64,000 nt of DNA from NCBI GenBank assembly GCA_040776985.1, contig JAXGZL010000001.1, positions 62,001 through 126,000 of the forward strand, given 5' to 3'. Below, one piece after another: positions 51,805 to 59,507 of this stretch (the first letter of the stretch is position 1; each line of letters starts with the position of its first letter). The stretch is from UBA6115 sp040776985 (GTDB lineage Bacteria; Bacillota; Clostridia; Christensenellales; Aristaeellaceae). A program made the translations under genes and the position numbers. The notes beneath the pieces are model-generated. The model saw only the letters and a program-made list of their open reading frames with translations. It had not been told where the DNA came from and did not search any database.

Positions 51805-53628
51805 TCAGCCTCCCATGCTGCTTGCAAGATCTGTCTTGCCAAGTTTATTTGTCAGCCAGTATACGAGTAGTACGATCAGGAACATGATGACAGCCACAAC
51901 GTTGGAGAATGGTTCCATGTTGGAGTTGCTGTAAGAAAAGGCCATATACGGAAGCGTTGCAAGATTGGGGGTAACAATCAGAATGATCAAGTCCAGTTCC
52001 TTCATGATACTGATAAAAATAAGCATGAATCCGGAAACAAATCCAGCCTTGGACAGGGGCAGGACAATGCGGGCCATACGGTGCGCAAAACCTGATCCCT
52101 CAATAGTGGCTGCCTCCTCCAGTTCCTGCCCAATTTGCAGCATATTGGACGAACCCGCCCTGCTTGCAAAGGGCAAGTGCTTCACCACAGACACCAGTAC
52201 CATCAAAGCGAATGTGCCATACAACGAAGGGATGATTAATTGAGGCTGAGAGAACATGGACAGGTAAATCGCTCCAAAGGCAATCGATGGGATTAAATAG
52301 GGAATAAACACCAATTGTTCCACCAGTTTTCCTGTAAATTTGCCTCGGCCACGGGATGTGATGTAGCCTGCCAACTGACCGCACAAAGTGGCAATTCCAG
52401 AAGTGATAAATACAAGTTTCAAGGTGTTCCAGAGGTTCCCCCAAAAGCGCGGGTTGGCGAAAACTCCTGGCTCTCCCTCATAAACATCTGGCAAAACCCC
52501 CTGTCCACCTATCCAATAATGTAAGGATAGGTTGTCCAAAGAGTAAACGCTGGGTTTGAGCATAAAGGTGTTGAGGCATAAGATCAGAATGGGACTCAGG
52601 ACAACGATGCAAACAAACACGGACACCATCAACAGGACAGGTATACGGGATTTACCAAGGGGAATCGGAACAGATCTCCCCCCTTTGCCGCCTATGGTTG
52701 CATAGCTTCTGCGTACTCCGATGGCTCTTTGATTGATAAACACATTAATTGCTGCGATTGTTATGAGAATCATCGCAATCGCAAAACCGATGGTAGTGTT
52801 GCGTTGTTTTACATTGGAGTAAAGCATAGTGGAAATTGTGTTGAAGTTTACCTTCATGCCCAGAAACGCTGGAACACCAAAGGTTCCCATGGCTTTTGAG
52901 AAGGTAAGAATAAAAGAAGACAGAATCGCAGGCAAGACAAGCGGGAAGGTGATTTTCCCCAGTATCCTTCTTTTGCTGGCGCCTGCGATCTCCCCCATTT
53001 CCTCAAGCTCACTGTTGACGGAATAAAGAGCCGCTGAAACCAACAAGTAGGCATAAGCATAATAATGGGTAACCAGCACAATGATAATGGGTACAATGCC
53101 GTAGGCTAACCAGTCCGGCGTGTTAATGCCCATAGATGTGAGAAAACCGGGTGATCCTCCAATTCGGGAATTCTTAAAAATAGTAATCCAGGCCATTGAT
53201 TTGCTCCATGAAGGGAGCATGTAAGGTACAATGATCGCCAGCGAAAAGAACTTTTTCCCAGGCATGTCGGAGCGCACCATCAGCCATGCGAGGGTTGATC
53301 CCAGCAGGATACTGAAAATTGAAACGCAGAATGCGATGATGAGGGAATTGAGCAGGGGTTTATATAACAGGGAAGAGCTCACTTCACTTAACAACAGTCT
53401 GTTCCAGTAGTAAAGGGTGAAATCTCCTATCTGAGACCCGGGAATACGGCGCAAGTCCTTCTGCACCACTTTAAAGGTGGTCATAAACATGTCCACCAAC
53501 GGCACTATAATCAGATATGCAAGCAAAATAATAGCTGCCAGAACAATCAGATTGTAGGGATTTGTAATCACATTTAGGATGCTGTTTTTAAGCTTTCTTT
53601 TTCGGGAATAGCCAAGAGTTTGACTCAT
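51805..53628 (-). CDS. Fused two-domain ABC permease (FbpB-like)
   Basis: 607 residues with about 12 transmembrane helices, i.e. two binding-protein-dependent permease domains in one chain. The two EAA loops are at SELEEMGEIAGASKRRILGK (about 215) and QELEEAATIEGSGFAHRMAR (about 505). This architecture is typical of ferric and phosphonate-type importers. It starts three bases after the EEP-phosphatase stop, so the four genes form one operon from the promoter at 54786-54814. Confidence 0.9.
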   Translation of the reverse strand: MSQTLGYSRKRKLKNSILNVITNPYNLIVLAAIILLAYLIIVPLVDMFMTTFKVVQKDLRRIPGSQIGDFTLYYWNRLLLSEVSSSLLYKPLLNSLIIAFCVSIFSILLGSTLAWLMVRSDMPGKKFFSLAIIVPYMLPSWSKSMAWITIFKNSRIGGSPGFLTSMGINTPDWLAYGIVPIIIVLVTHYYAYAYLLVSAALYSVNSELEEMGEIAGASKRRILGKITFPLVLPAILSSFILTFSKAMGTFGVPAFLGMKVNFNTISTMLYSNVKQRNTTIGFAIAMILITIAAINVFINQRAIGVRRSYATIGGKGGRSVPIPLGKSRIPVLLMVSVFVCIVVLSPILILCLNTFMLKPSVYSLDNLSLHYWIGGQGVLPDVYEGEPGVFANPRFWGNLWNTLKLVFITSGIATLCGQLAGYITSRGRGKFTGKLVEQLVFIPYLIPSIAFGAIYLSMFSQPQLIIPSLYGTFALMVLVSVVKHLPFASRAGSSNMLQIGQELEEAATIEGSGFAHRMARIVLPLSKAGFVSGFMLIFISIMKELDLIILIVTPNLATLPYMAFSYSNSNMEPFSNVVAVIMFLIVLLVYWLTNKLGKTDLASSMGG

Positions 53629-53631
53629 CTA

Positions 53632-54708
53632 TTAATCCTCCTCCTGATTAGTGCCCCCTGTATGTGCCAAAACCGCACAGTTGACCAGGATCGCATCATG
53701 ATCTGAGAACTCCATCCCATCATATTCACTGTATTGCGCTGATGCATCAAGAAGCTCTTCGCTTGTAAATATAGTCTCAACACGTTGTGGATCCTTACAT
53801 GAAAGGCCACGCTGAAAAAACCAATCCAGATTGAGCAAAATATCCGGATATCCAGGCATATGCTTGCGTCTGGTAGTTTTTCTCATAAGATTACAGTCAG
53901 TATAAGAATAACCATATCTGGCAGCACAAGCCATCAAGGGTTCCAAATCGGGAATGCTCCCCATGCGCCGCCACTGCTCTTGCTCATTGTTCAGCAGCTC
54001 ATCCATACCATCCGGCGCGTTCCCGTCAACCGTATTGGTGTTCATGTCTCCGCCAATCAAAATGGGCATATCAGGGAAAGTCTTTTCCACGTGGTCCAGC
54101 ACAAAACGAAGTTGACGTTCCCGCGCTTCCGGGGTGGCACGGTTTTCAAGGTGCAGGCAAACCAGTCCGATATTTTGTCCGGTAATCTCTATCTCCGCCA
54201 ACAACGCCACACGTGTGCCGAGCCTGATGTCATTTTCCCGGTGAAACCATTCATACAGGATAGGCAGCCGGAGCATCTGTACACGCTTCAACGGAAAACG
54301 AGAGAAAATCGCGTTGCCATGCCTCCCCTCCCGGTTGCCAAAAAGACCTGCGTGGACAGTGAGAAACTCCGTGGCAAAAGCATAGTTCATCCCCAAGGCC
54401 TGGGCGATTTCCCTTGCGATGTTCTGGTTGTCCGAACGGGCCATGCCCCAGTCCAGCTCATTTGCCAGAATCACATCCGATTGACGAAGGGCCTCATGGT
54501 ACTTGAGATAAGGCAGAATCATGTCCAACCGGGTACCGCGCTCCATGTTGAATACCACCGCCTTGAAAGGATGCCGGCCTGCATCACTCAAGGAATTGTC
54601 CACATGGGTCTGAAAAAGCTCCGGCAGGCCTGCAACGGCCTCCAGATGTGGCATGCATTTCATTTTTTCAACGGCCGCTTGTATTGCCTCCGGTGTTGAG
54701 TGAGTCAT
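53632..54708 (-). CDS. Endonuclease/exonuclease/phosphatase (EEP) family hydrolase
   Basis: 358 residues. EEP metal and catalytic motifs: FNMERGTR near 50, LANELDWGMARSDNQN near 82, NREGRHGNAIFSRFPL near 125, LHLENRAT near 185, LIGGDMNTNTVD near 225 and FSDHDAILV near 337. Family members cleave phosphodiesters or phosphomonoesters, including sphingomyelin, inositol phosphates and DNA ends. No signal peptide, so it works in the cytosol. As first gene of the importer operon, it probably acts on the imported compound. Confidence 0.85.
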   Translation of the reverse strand: MTHSTPEAIQAAVEKMKCMPHLEAVAGLPELFQTHVDNSLSDAGRHPFKAVVFNMERGTRLDMILPYLKYHEALRQSDVILANELDWGMARSDNQNIAREIAQALGMNYAFATEFLTVHAGLFGNREGRHGNAIFSRFPLKRVQMLRLPILYEWFHRENDIRLGTRVALLAEIEITGQNIGLVCLHLENRATPEARERQLRFVLDHVEKTFPDMPILIGGDMNTNTVDGNAPDGMDELLNNEQEQWRRMGSIPDLEPLMACAARYGYSYTDCNLMRKTTRRKHMPGYPDILLNLDWFFQRGLSCKDPQRVETIFTSEELLDASAQYSEYDGMEFSDHDAILVNCAVLAHTGGTNQEED

Positions 54709-54762
54709 TCTCCCTCCAAAAACAAAAAAAGTCCTGAATGAACTATATTATCGGCAGCGGAA

Positions 54763-54776
54763 CGCAAACGTTCACA
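54763..54776. promoter_or_regulatory. LacI-type operator O1
   Basis: CGCAAACGTTCACA, nine bases past the -10 box of the importer-operon promoter. Three mismatches to the palindrome at 55595. Confidence 0.7.
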
Positions 54777-54785
54777 TCTGCCTCC

Positions 54786-54814
54786 AGTCTACGACAAGAC
54801 ATCAAACTTGTCAA
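54786..54814 (-). promoter_or_regulatory. Promoter of the EEP-importer operon
   Basis: Minus strand TTGACA, 17 bases, TAGACT. Confidence 0.7.
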
Positions 54815-54839
54815 CATCCTATTCAATAATAATCCCGGC

Positions 54840-55526
54840 TTATTCTACACAGCCTCTGAGCTGATATTTTCCTTCCTCCAGCGCATCTTTTAACTCAAAG
54901 GAATCACGCAAGCGCCGGTTGAACACCATGGAGGCTCGCGCTTCATCTCCGGGGCGGTGTGTATCCGAACCGCAAATCGCGATGAATCCTGGAATTTCAT
55001 CACATAATGCTTTAGCCCGTGCATTCTGGCTGTCATGACGTGGATTACAGTTGATAACCTCCAGTCCATGGAGGCAGGATACTGGAATAGGTTCAGCCAA
55101 TCTCTCAAAATTGCGGAATGGATGTGCCTGGATGATGAGTATTTCATTACTAAACCGCTCGAAAAACGACTGGATACTCATCCTGTACAAATATGGATTT
55201 CGCCGCAGGAAATCTTCGTCAATTCCAAACAACAAATAGTCCCGGTCATTTTCCGGAAAGCGAATCTCAGCACCAAAAATGATATCCATGTCCAGTTCCC
55301 TGCCCCTTTTCAGGGAATTCTTAAATCCGCTGATATATTTATCCACACACCGCTGCCAGTCATCCCTGCAGTCCAGGGAATTGATATAACTTTCATGCAA
55401 ATGGTCTGTTACAACAAGGCCCTGATATCCCGCTCGATGATAGAGATCCACTACATGGGCGGCATCCATCCATCCGCATGCGCTGACTTCAGAAGTGTGG
55501 GTGTGTGGGTCGTATCTATATTCCAT
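54840..55526 (-). CDS. PHP-domain phosphoesterase
   Basis: 228 residues. Metal-binding motifs of the PHP fold: YDPHTHTSEVSACG (about 5-18), VVTDHLHE (about 40), FGAEIRFPEND (about 88), IQAHPFRNFE (about 135) and CGSDTHRPGDEARAS (about 190). Related enzymes hydrolyse phosphate esters such as histidinol phosphate or cyclic phosphates. I chose the second Met (55526), just before the PHP strand; GGAG lies ten bases upstream. It has its own operator-bearing promoter and is probably a single-gene transcript. Confidence 0.83.
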   Translation of the reverse strand: MEYRYDPHTHTSEVSACGWMDAAHVVDLYHRAGYQGLVVTDHLHESYINSLDCRDDWQRCVDKYISGFKNSLKRGRELDMDIIFGAEIRFPENDRDYLLFGIDEDFLRRNPYLYRMSIQSFFERFSNEILIIQAHPFRNFERLAEPIPVSCLHGLEVINCNPRHDSQNARAKALCDEIPGFIAICGSDTHRPGDEARASMVFNRRLRDSFELKDALEEGKYQLRGCVE

Positions 55527-55594
55527 GTCTGCTGTTCTCCATTTCATTGTTCATTTGAAAACGTCTGACCTGATCATCAAGGCATTTTGCACGG

Positions 55595-55608
55595 TGCAAA
55601 CGTTTGCA
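55595..55608. promoter_or_regulatory. LacI-type operator O2 (perfect palindrome)
   Basis: TGCAAACGTTTGCA, ten bases past the -10 box of the PHP-gene promoter. Confidence 0.85.
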
Positions 55609-55618
55609 TTTCAGGGAT

Positions 55619-55647
55619 ACAATACTCAAATTCAGCAAGAAAGTCAA
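55619..55647 (-). promoter_or_regulatory. Promoter of the PHP gene
   Basis: Minus strand TTGACT, 17 bases, TATTGT. Confidence 0.7.
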
Positions 55648-55707
55648 TCAATTGCCCGGCAATAACAGTTTTAAATGGTATTCCGCCGATCTTTTTATCT
55701 CATTTCC

Positions 55708-55736
55708 TTGACAATTTGATCTCAGAAAGCTATGAT
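55708..55736 (+). promoter_or_regulatory. Promoter of the first HAD gene
   Basis: TTGACA, 17 bases, TATGAT. The 55527-55835 gap holds this, the opposing PHP promoter and operators O2 and O3. Confidence 0.75.
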
Positions 55737-55745
55737 GCAGGAGAA

Positions 55746-55759
55746 CGCAAACGATTACG
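55746..55759. promoter_or_regulatory. LacI-type operator O3
   Basis: CGCAAACGATTACG, nine bases past the -10 box; half-site GCAAACG intact. Confidence 0.65.
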
Positions 55760-55835
55760 ATCCTGTATATACCATAAATTGCCAAAATACATCAAGCAGG
55801 CGCTTTGTGCTGCCGAGAGAAGGAAGGTTAGGAAA

Positions 55836-56588
55836 ATGATAGACACGGTATTGTTTGACATGGGCGGAACTCTGGAGGACATTGTCAACACCCCGGAAAC
55901 CTTGGAGCGGGCAACACAGGCAGTGGTGGATAAGCTGAAAAGGCATGGCTTGGATCCGACTAGATCAGCCGACGAAATGACTGTCATGCTCAAAGAAGGT
56001 CTGGACCGATATAGCAGACAACGGGACAAAAACCATATTGAACTGAAGCCGGTGGCCATCTGGCAGGATTTTATGCTCAAGGACGCAGGCCTTGACCCGC
56101 AGAAATTGGCTGAAATTGCGGAGGAGCTGGCCCATGAGTGGGAAGTCACCTACTTCAACCGCTCTCTCCGGCCAGGGGTGAAAAAAATGCTGCAAGGCTT
56201 GCAGGCACTGGGTTTGAAGCTGGGCATTATCAGCAACACGGCCAGCCTCTTCCAGGTTTTCAGCCAGTTGGAATTGTATGGCATTCGGGAGTTTTTCAGT
56301 GATGTCACCCTTTCCTCCCAGATCTGCTGTCGCAAGCCCCATCCTGACATCTTCAAAATCGCCCTGCTGCAAATGCGCTCAGAGGCAGACCGCTCCATCT
56401 ATGTGGGCGATACCTTGTCCCGGGACGTGCTGGGGGCCAGGAATGCGGGTTTTGCCTATGCCATCCAGATTACTTCCCAAATCACCAAAGAAAAGGACGC
56501 CGCCATGAAAAACGCCCCCACGCCTGACTACAAGGTGCAGGATATCGGGGACGTGCTGGGCATTTGCCAGACTTTGCTTCAGGCGTAA
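55836..56588 (+). CDS. HAD-superfamily phosphatase 1
   Basis: 250 residues. Motif I DTVLFDMGGTLED with the first Asp; the usual second Asp of DxDxT is Gly, as in some phosphoglycolate-like and acid phosphatases. Motif II IISNTAS, motif III around CRKPHPDIFKIAL, motif IV YVGDTLSRDVLGARNAG. It likely removes phosphate from a small organic ester. The related gene at 58684 shares DMGG/DVGG and GDTLSRDV. AGGTTAGGA precedes the ATG; the longer upstream frame lacks a site. The 3' end overlaps the opposing kinase gene by ten bases. Confidence 0.82.
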   Translation: MIDTVLFDMGGTLEDIVNTPETLERATQAVVDKLKRHGLDPTRSADEMTVMLKEGLDRYSRQRDKNHIELKPVAIWQDFMLKDAGLDPQKLAEIAEELAHEWEVTYFNRSLRPGVKKMLQGLQALGLKLGIISNTASLFQVFSQLELYGIREFFSDVTLSSQICCRKPHPDIFKIALLQMRSEADRSIYVGDTLSRDVLGARNAGFAYAIQITSQITKEKDAAMKNAPTPDYKVQDIGDVLGICQTLLQA

Positions 56589-57460
56589 AAATCCTTAATG
56601 TACTTCTCCACATCCTCCCGGCTGCCCATAAAGGGACCGGGAGTTTCCATTTTAAGCGAGACCAGCGCCGCCGCTGTTTTCAGGGCATCCGCCGGGCCAT
56701 TGCTCAATCGCTCAGTGATATAGCCAGAAAAGCAGGTGTCTCCGCGCCCGGTGCGGCCTGTCAAGTTGCGGGGCTTGAGCGGCTGGGTATAAATCTGATT
56801 CCCATCATACACCAGTACATTGCTGTTGTGGGTAATCATGATTTCCCGGGCGCCCCAGCCATGCAGGATGCGCGCAGCATCCGACAGTTGATCAGTACCG
56901 GTCAGGATTTCCGCCTCCAGGGCATCTGTTTTCAGAAAGTGGATTTTTTTCAGATACTCCTTCTTTTCAGGCCAGTCCCTATAGATCATCCGCCGGTCTT
57001 CAACCACCCGCAAAATCCCCTGGACATCCAGCGCCACCATTCCTTTTTGAGCCACCAACTGAATCATGTCATGCCCTACATCCCCGCGCATGAGACCCGC
57101 TAAGTGGTAAATCGCCGCATCCACATCCGGCACTTCCTCCGGCCTATAGGGTTCAATCCGCCTGTCCACCCAGCTCTCCCGACGTTCCCGGTCAGGGGTC
57201 AGGTAGACATTCCGGATGAAGGTGCTGTACCCACTTTTCAGTGAAAACACTGTGATATTGGGGTTTTGAGCAAAAATCCCCTCAGGGTTCACATCCAGGG
57301 GGTTGCCTTTGGGAAGCACCGCTACCTTGTGCCCCAGGCTGGCCGCCGCAAAGCCTGAATAGAGCACCGCTCCCCCTGGCTGCTTCAGGGGCTCTGCGCC
57401 ATAATCGGTGTTAATGTCGCAGCAGACCTGCCCCAGAATAAAAGTGTCATATTTGTTCAT
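56579..57460 (-). CDS. PfkB-family carbohydrate kinase (paralogue 2)
   Basis: 293 residues, clearly homologous over its whole length to the kinase at 5048-5926. Signature 2 is NLTGRTGRGDTCFSGY with the catalytic Asp, again GRGD in place of GAGD. Shared blocks include GGAVLYSGFAAASLG, YLTPDRERRE and ALVSLKMETPGPFMGS. It follows lacI after 12 bases and is probably co-transcribed with it, so its expression should respond to the same inducer. The substrate is unknown; a sugar or polyol released by the phosphatases is plausible. Confidence 0.83.
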   Translation of the reverse strand: MNKYDTFILGQVCCDINTDYGAEPLKQPGGAVLYSGFAAASLGHKVAVLPKGNPLDVNPEGIFAQNPNITVFSLKSGYSTFIRNVYLTPDRERRESWVDRRIEPYRPEEVPDVDAAIYHLAGLMRGDVGHDMIQLVAQKGMVALDVQGILRVVEDRRMIYRDWPEKKEYLKKIHFLKTDALEAEILTGTDQLSDAARILHGWGAREIMITHNSNVLVYDGNQIYTQPLKPRNLTGRTGRGDTCFSGYITERLSNGPADALKTAAALVSLKMETPGPFMGSREDVEKYIKDFYA

Positions 57461-57472
57461 CTTATTCTTCCT

Positions 57473-58495
57473 TCAGCTTTTATGAGTTTTAATCGGAAGA
57501 CAGCTCTTCCGGATGACAATCCTGGGGGCCATCACCTCTTGCCGACAGCCCTCTTCTCCTCCCCGAATGTGCTGTACAATGGTTTCCACTGCGAACGCAG
57601 CCATGGCTTCCTTGGGTTGCTCTACGGTGGTGAGGTCGATCTTGGGCAGGTCCGAATAGCTGATATTGTCAAAGCCAAGGATGGACAACTGCTGCGGCAC
57701 CTTGATCCCCGCCTCATCCGCTGCCTTGATTACCCCTAAGGCATTGGTGTCAGAGGAGGCGAAAACCGCTGTAATATCCAAGTTTTTTTTGGAGAACAGC
57801 TGGCTGGCCAGTTGGTAACCGTTCTGAATGGAGGTGGTGGGACAGGGATTGTCCAGATATCGTGGGGTGATACCGTGCTTCTCGCAGGTATCCGCAAAAC
57901 CCTTTGCCCTGAAGCTGTGGGTGTCACTGCCTTGCCTGCGGCCAAAATAGAGTATATTCCGGTGTCCCAGGCCGATCAGATACTCCGTGCCCAGGACGCT
58001 GCCCGCATAATTGTCAACCGACACATAGTTCACCGGCCGTTCTCGGCTGTTGCCGCTGATGAAGATCGTAGGCACACGGTTCATGTATGGACTCAGCAAA
58101 TCAAAGGATTCGTGCCCCGCCGGCAAGATGATGATGCCATCCACCCGGCGTCCCACCAGCAGACGAAACACCTGTTGCTCCTGCTCCAGATCATGAGATG
58201 AGTTGCACAACATGATATCAAAGCCCTTTGCCCGGGCATGCTGCTCCACATAGTTAGCCATCTCGGACATGAAGGGATTGTTCACATTGGTAACAATGAG
58301 ACCAATGGTCCGGGTGCTGCGCATGACCATGGCCCGCGCCACATAATCGGTGGTGTAACCCATCTCATGACAAATTTTGAGCACCCTTTGGCGGGTGGCT
58401 TCGCTGATCTGCTTGCTCCCTGACAACGCACGCGAAACCGTAGCATAAGAAACATTTGCTACTTTTGCGATATCCTTTAAAGTAATGTGTTCCAT
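57473..58495 (-). CDS. LacI-family transcriptional regulator
   Basis: 340 residues. The N-terminal HTH is ITLKDIAKVANVSYATVSRA followed by hinge helix LSGSKQISEATRQRVLKICH. The effector domain (about 60-335) is a periplasmic-binding-protein-like fold (TIGLIVTNVNNPFMSEMANY, VDGIIILPAGHESFDLL, VFASSDTNALGVIKAADEAG). Five TGCAAACG-type operators surround it, including one in its own promoter. It should repress the locus until an intermediate of the pathway binds. Confidence 0.93.
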   Translation of the reverse strand: MEHITLKDIAKVANVSYATVSRALSGSKQISEATRQRVLKICHEMGYTTDYVARAMVMRSTRTIGLIVTNVNNPFMSEMANYVEQHARAKGFDIMLCNSSHDLEQEQQVFRLLVGRRVDGIIILPAGHESFDLLSPYMNRVPTIFISGNSRERPVNYVSVDNYAGSVLGTEYLIGLGHRNILYFGRRQGSDTHSFRAKGFADTCEKHGITPRYLDNPCPTTSIQNGYQLASQLFSKKNLDITAVFASSDTNALGVIKAADEAGIKVPQQLSILGFDNISYSDLPKIDLTTVEQPKEAMAAFAVETIVQHIRGGEEGCRQEVMAPRIVIRKSCLPIKTHKS

Positions 58496-58510
58496 CGCTA
58501 TCTCCCCTCA

Positions 58511-58524
58511 TGCAAACGTATCCG
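58511..58524. promoter_or_regulatory. LacI-type operator O4 (autoregulatory)
   Basis: TGCAAACGTATCCG, nine bases past the -10 box of the lacI promoter. Confidence 0.65.
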
Positions 58525-58533
58525 GTCAGAAAC

Positions 58534-58562
58534 ATCATATCCTTTGCTTCACGTGATTGCAA
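58534..58562 (-). promoter_or_regulatory. Promoter of lacI and kinase
   Basis: Minus strand TTGCAA, 17 bases, TATGAT. Confidence 0.7.
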
Positions 58563-58603
58563 GATTTAAAGCATCTCGCATGAACACTGTTCACCGCAAG
58601 AAT

Positions 58604-58632
58604 TTGACATCCATGAGCATTTCAGATATGTT
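58604..58632 (+). promoter_or_regulatory. Promoter of the second HAD gene
   Basis: TTGACA, 17 bases, TATGTT. Confidence 0.75.
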
Positions 58633-58643
58633 GGATGTCGGAA

Positions 58644-58657
58644 TGCAAACGTTTGCT
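58644..58657. promoter_or_regulatory. LacI-type operator O5
   Basis: TGCAAACGTTTGCT, 11 bases past the -10 box; one mismatch to the palindrome. Confidence 0.8.
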
Positions 58658-58683
58658 CTATAGCAACACCCGAGGAGGTTGGC

Positions 58684-59445
58684 ATGATAAAAGGCGTTGT
58701 GTTTGATGTGGGTGGGACCATGCATGTTTCAGAAAAAGATTCAAAGAAAAGCTTGGCATTTTCCCTGGAAGTTCTTGATATTCTGGCGCAAAGAGACATC
58801 GCATTGGCCATTGAGCCTACCGATTTTTATAGCCGGCTGATGGTGTCTTCTGAAGAATACAAAGCCAGGAGCGAAGCAACCGGTGAGGAACTAAGCTGTC
58901 TTGAAATTTGGCGCGATTTCTTTCTGAAGCCTTATCAGGTTGATGGGGAAAAGCTGAAACCAGTGGCAGAAACGCTGTGTACACTCTTTGACAGCACCAG
59001 ACAAAACCTGCGTCCGCGCCCCCATCTGAAAGAAACTGTGGTCAGGTTGCATCAAGAGGGATTGAAACTGGGTGTTATCAGCAACATCATCTCCCTAAAC
59101 TTTGTTCCAAATATCCTTGTGCATTATGGCATTGCAGAATACATGGGCTGTGTCATTCTTTCCAGCGCCACCGGGAAGCGGAAGCCCTGGCCGGATATGT
59201 TTCAGATAGCAGAAAAGGAACTCGGCCTCAAAGCCCAGTCCCTGGCCTATGTTGGGGACACCCTGTCGCGGGATGTAATCGGCGTTAGAAACGCCGGATG
59301 GCGGCTAATGATACAGATCGAGAACCCTTCTGTTGCCCATCGGGATAAGAAAGTCCAGGGATTGGGCTATGCGCCGGACTATCTGATTCAGGATCTGGCC
59401 GAAATCCCCGACATTATTGCCAAAGAGAATGCCAAAACAACATAA
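58684..59445 (+). CDS. HAD-superfamily phosphatase 2
   Basis: 253 residues, related to the protein at 55836. Motif I IKGVVFDVGGTMH, motif II VISNIISL, motif III near GKRKPWPDMFQIAEKE, motif IV YVGDTLSRDVIGVRNAG. The second Asp of DxD is again Gly. GAGGAGG lies four bases before the ATG. It diverges from lacI and has its own operator. Two similar phosphatases in one regulon may act on different intermediates or on isomers. Confidence 0.82.
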   Translation: MIKGVVFDVGGTMHVSEKDSKKSLAFSLEVLDILAQRDIALAIEPTDFYSRLMVSSEEYKARSEATGEELSCLEIWRDFFLKPYQVDGEKLKPVAETLCTLFDSTRQNLRPRPHLKETVVRLHQEGLKLGVISNIISLNFVPNILVHYGIAEYMGCVILSSATGKRKPWPDMFQIAEKELGLKAQSLAYVGDTLSRDVIGVRNAGWRLMIQIENPSVAHRDKKVQGLGYAPDYLIQDLAEIPDIIAKENAKTT

Positions 59446-59453
59446 TAGCAGTG

Positions 59454-59497
59454 AAAACAGACAGGCCAGGGGCAGCCACCCCTGGCCTGTCTGTTTT
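59454..59497. terminator. Strong bidirectional terminator
   Basis: AAAACAGACAGGCCAGGGG paired with CCCCTGGCCTGTCTGTTTT. It lies between the converging HAD and purL genes. Confidence 0.9.
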
Positions 59498-59507
59498 CTG
59501 TGTATGT

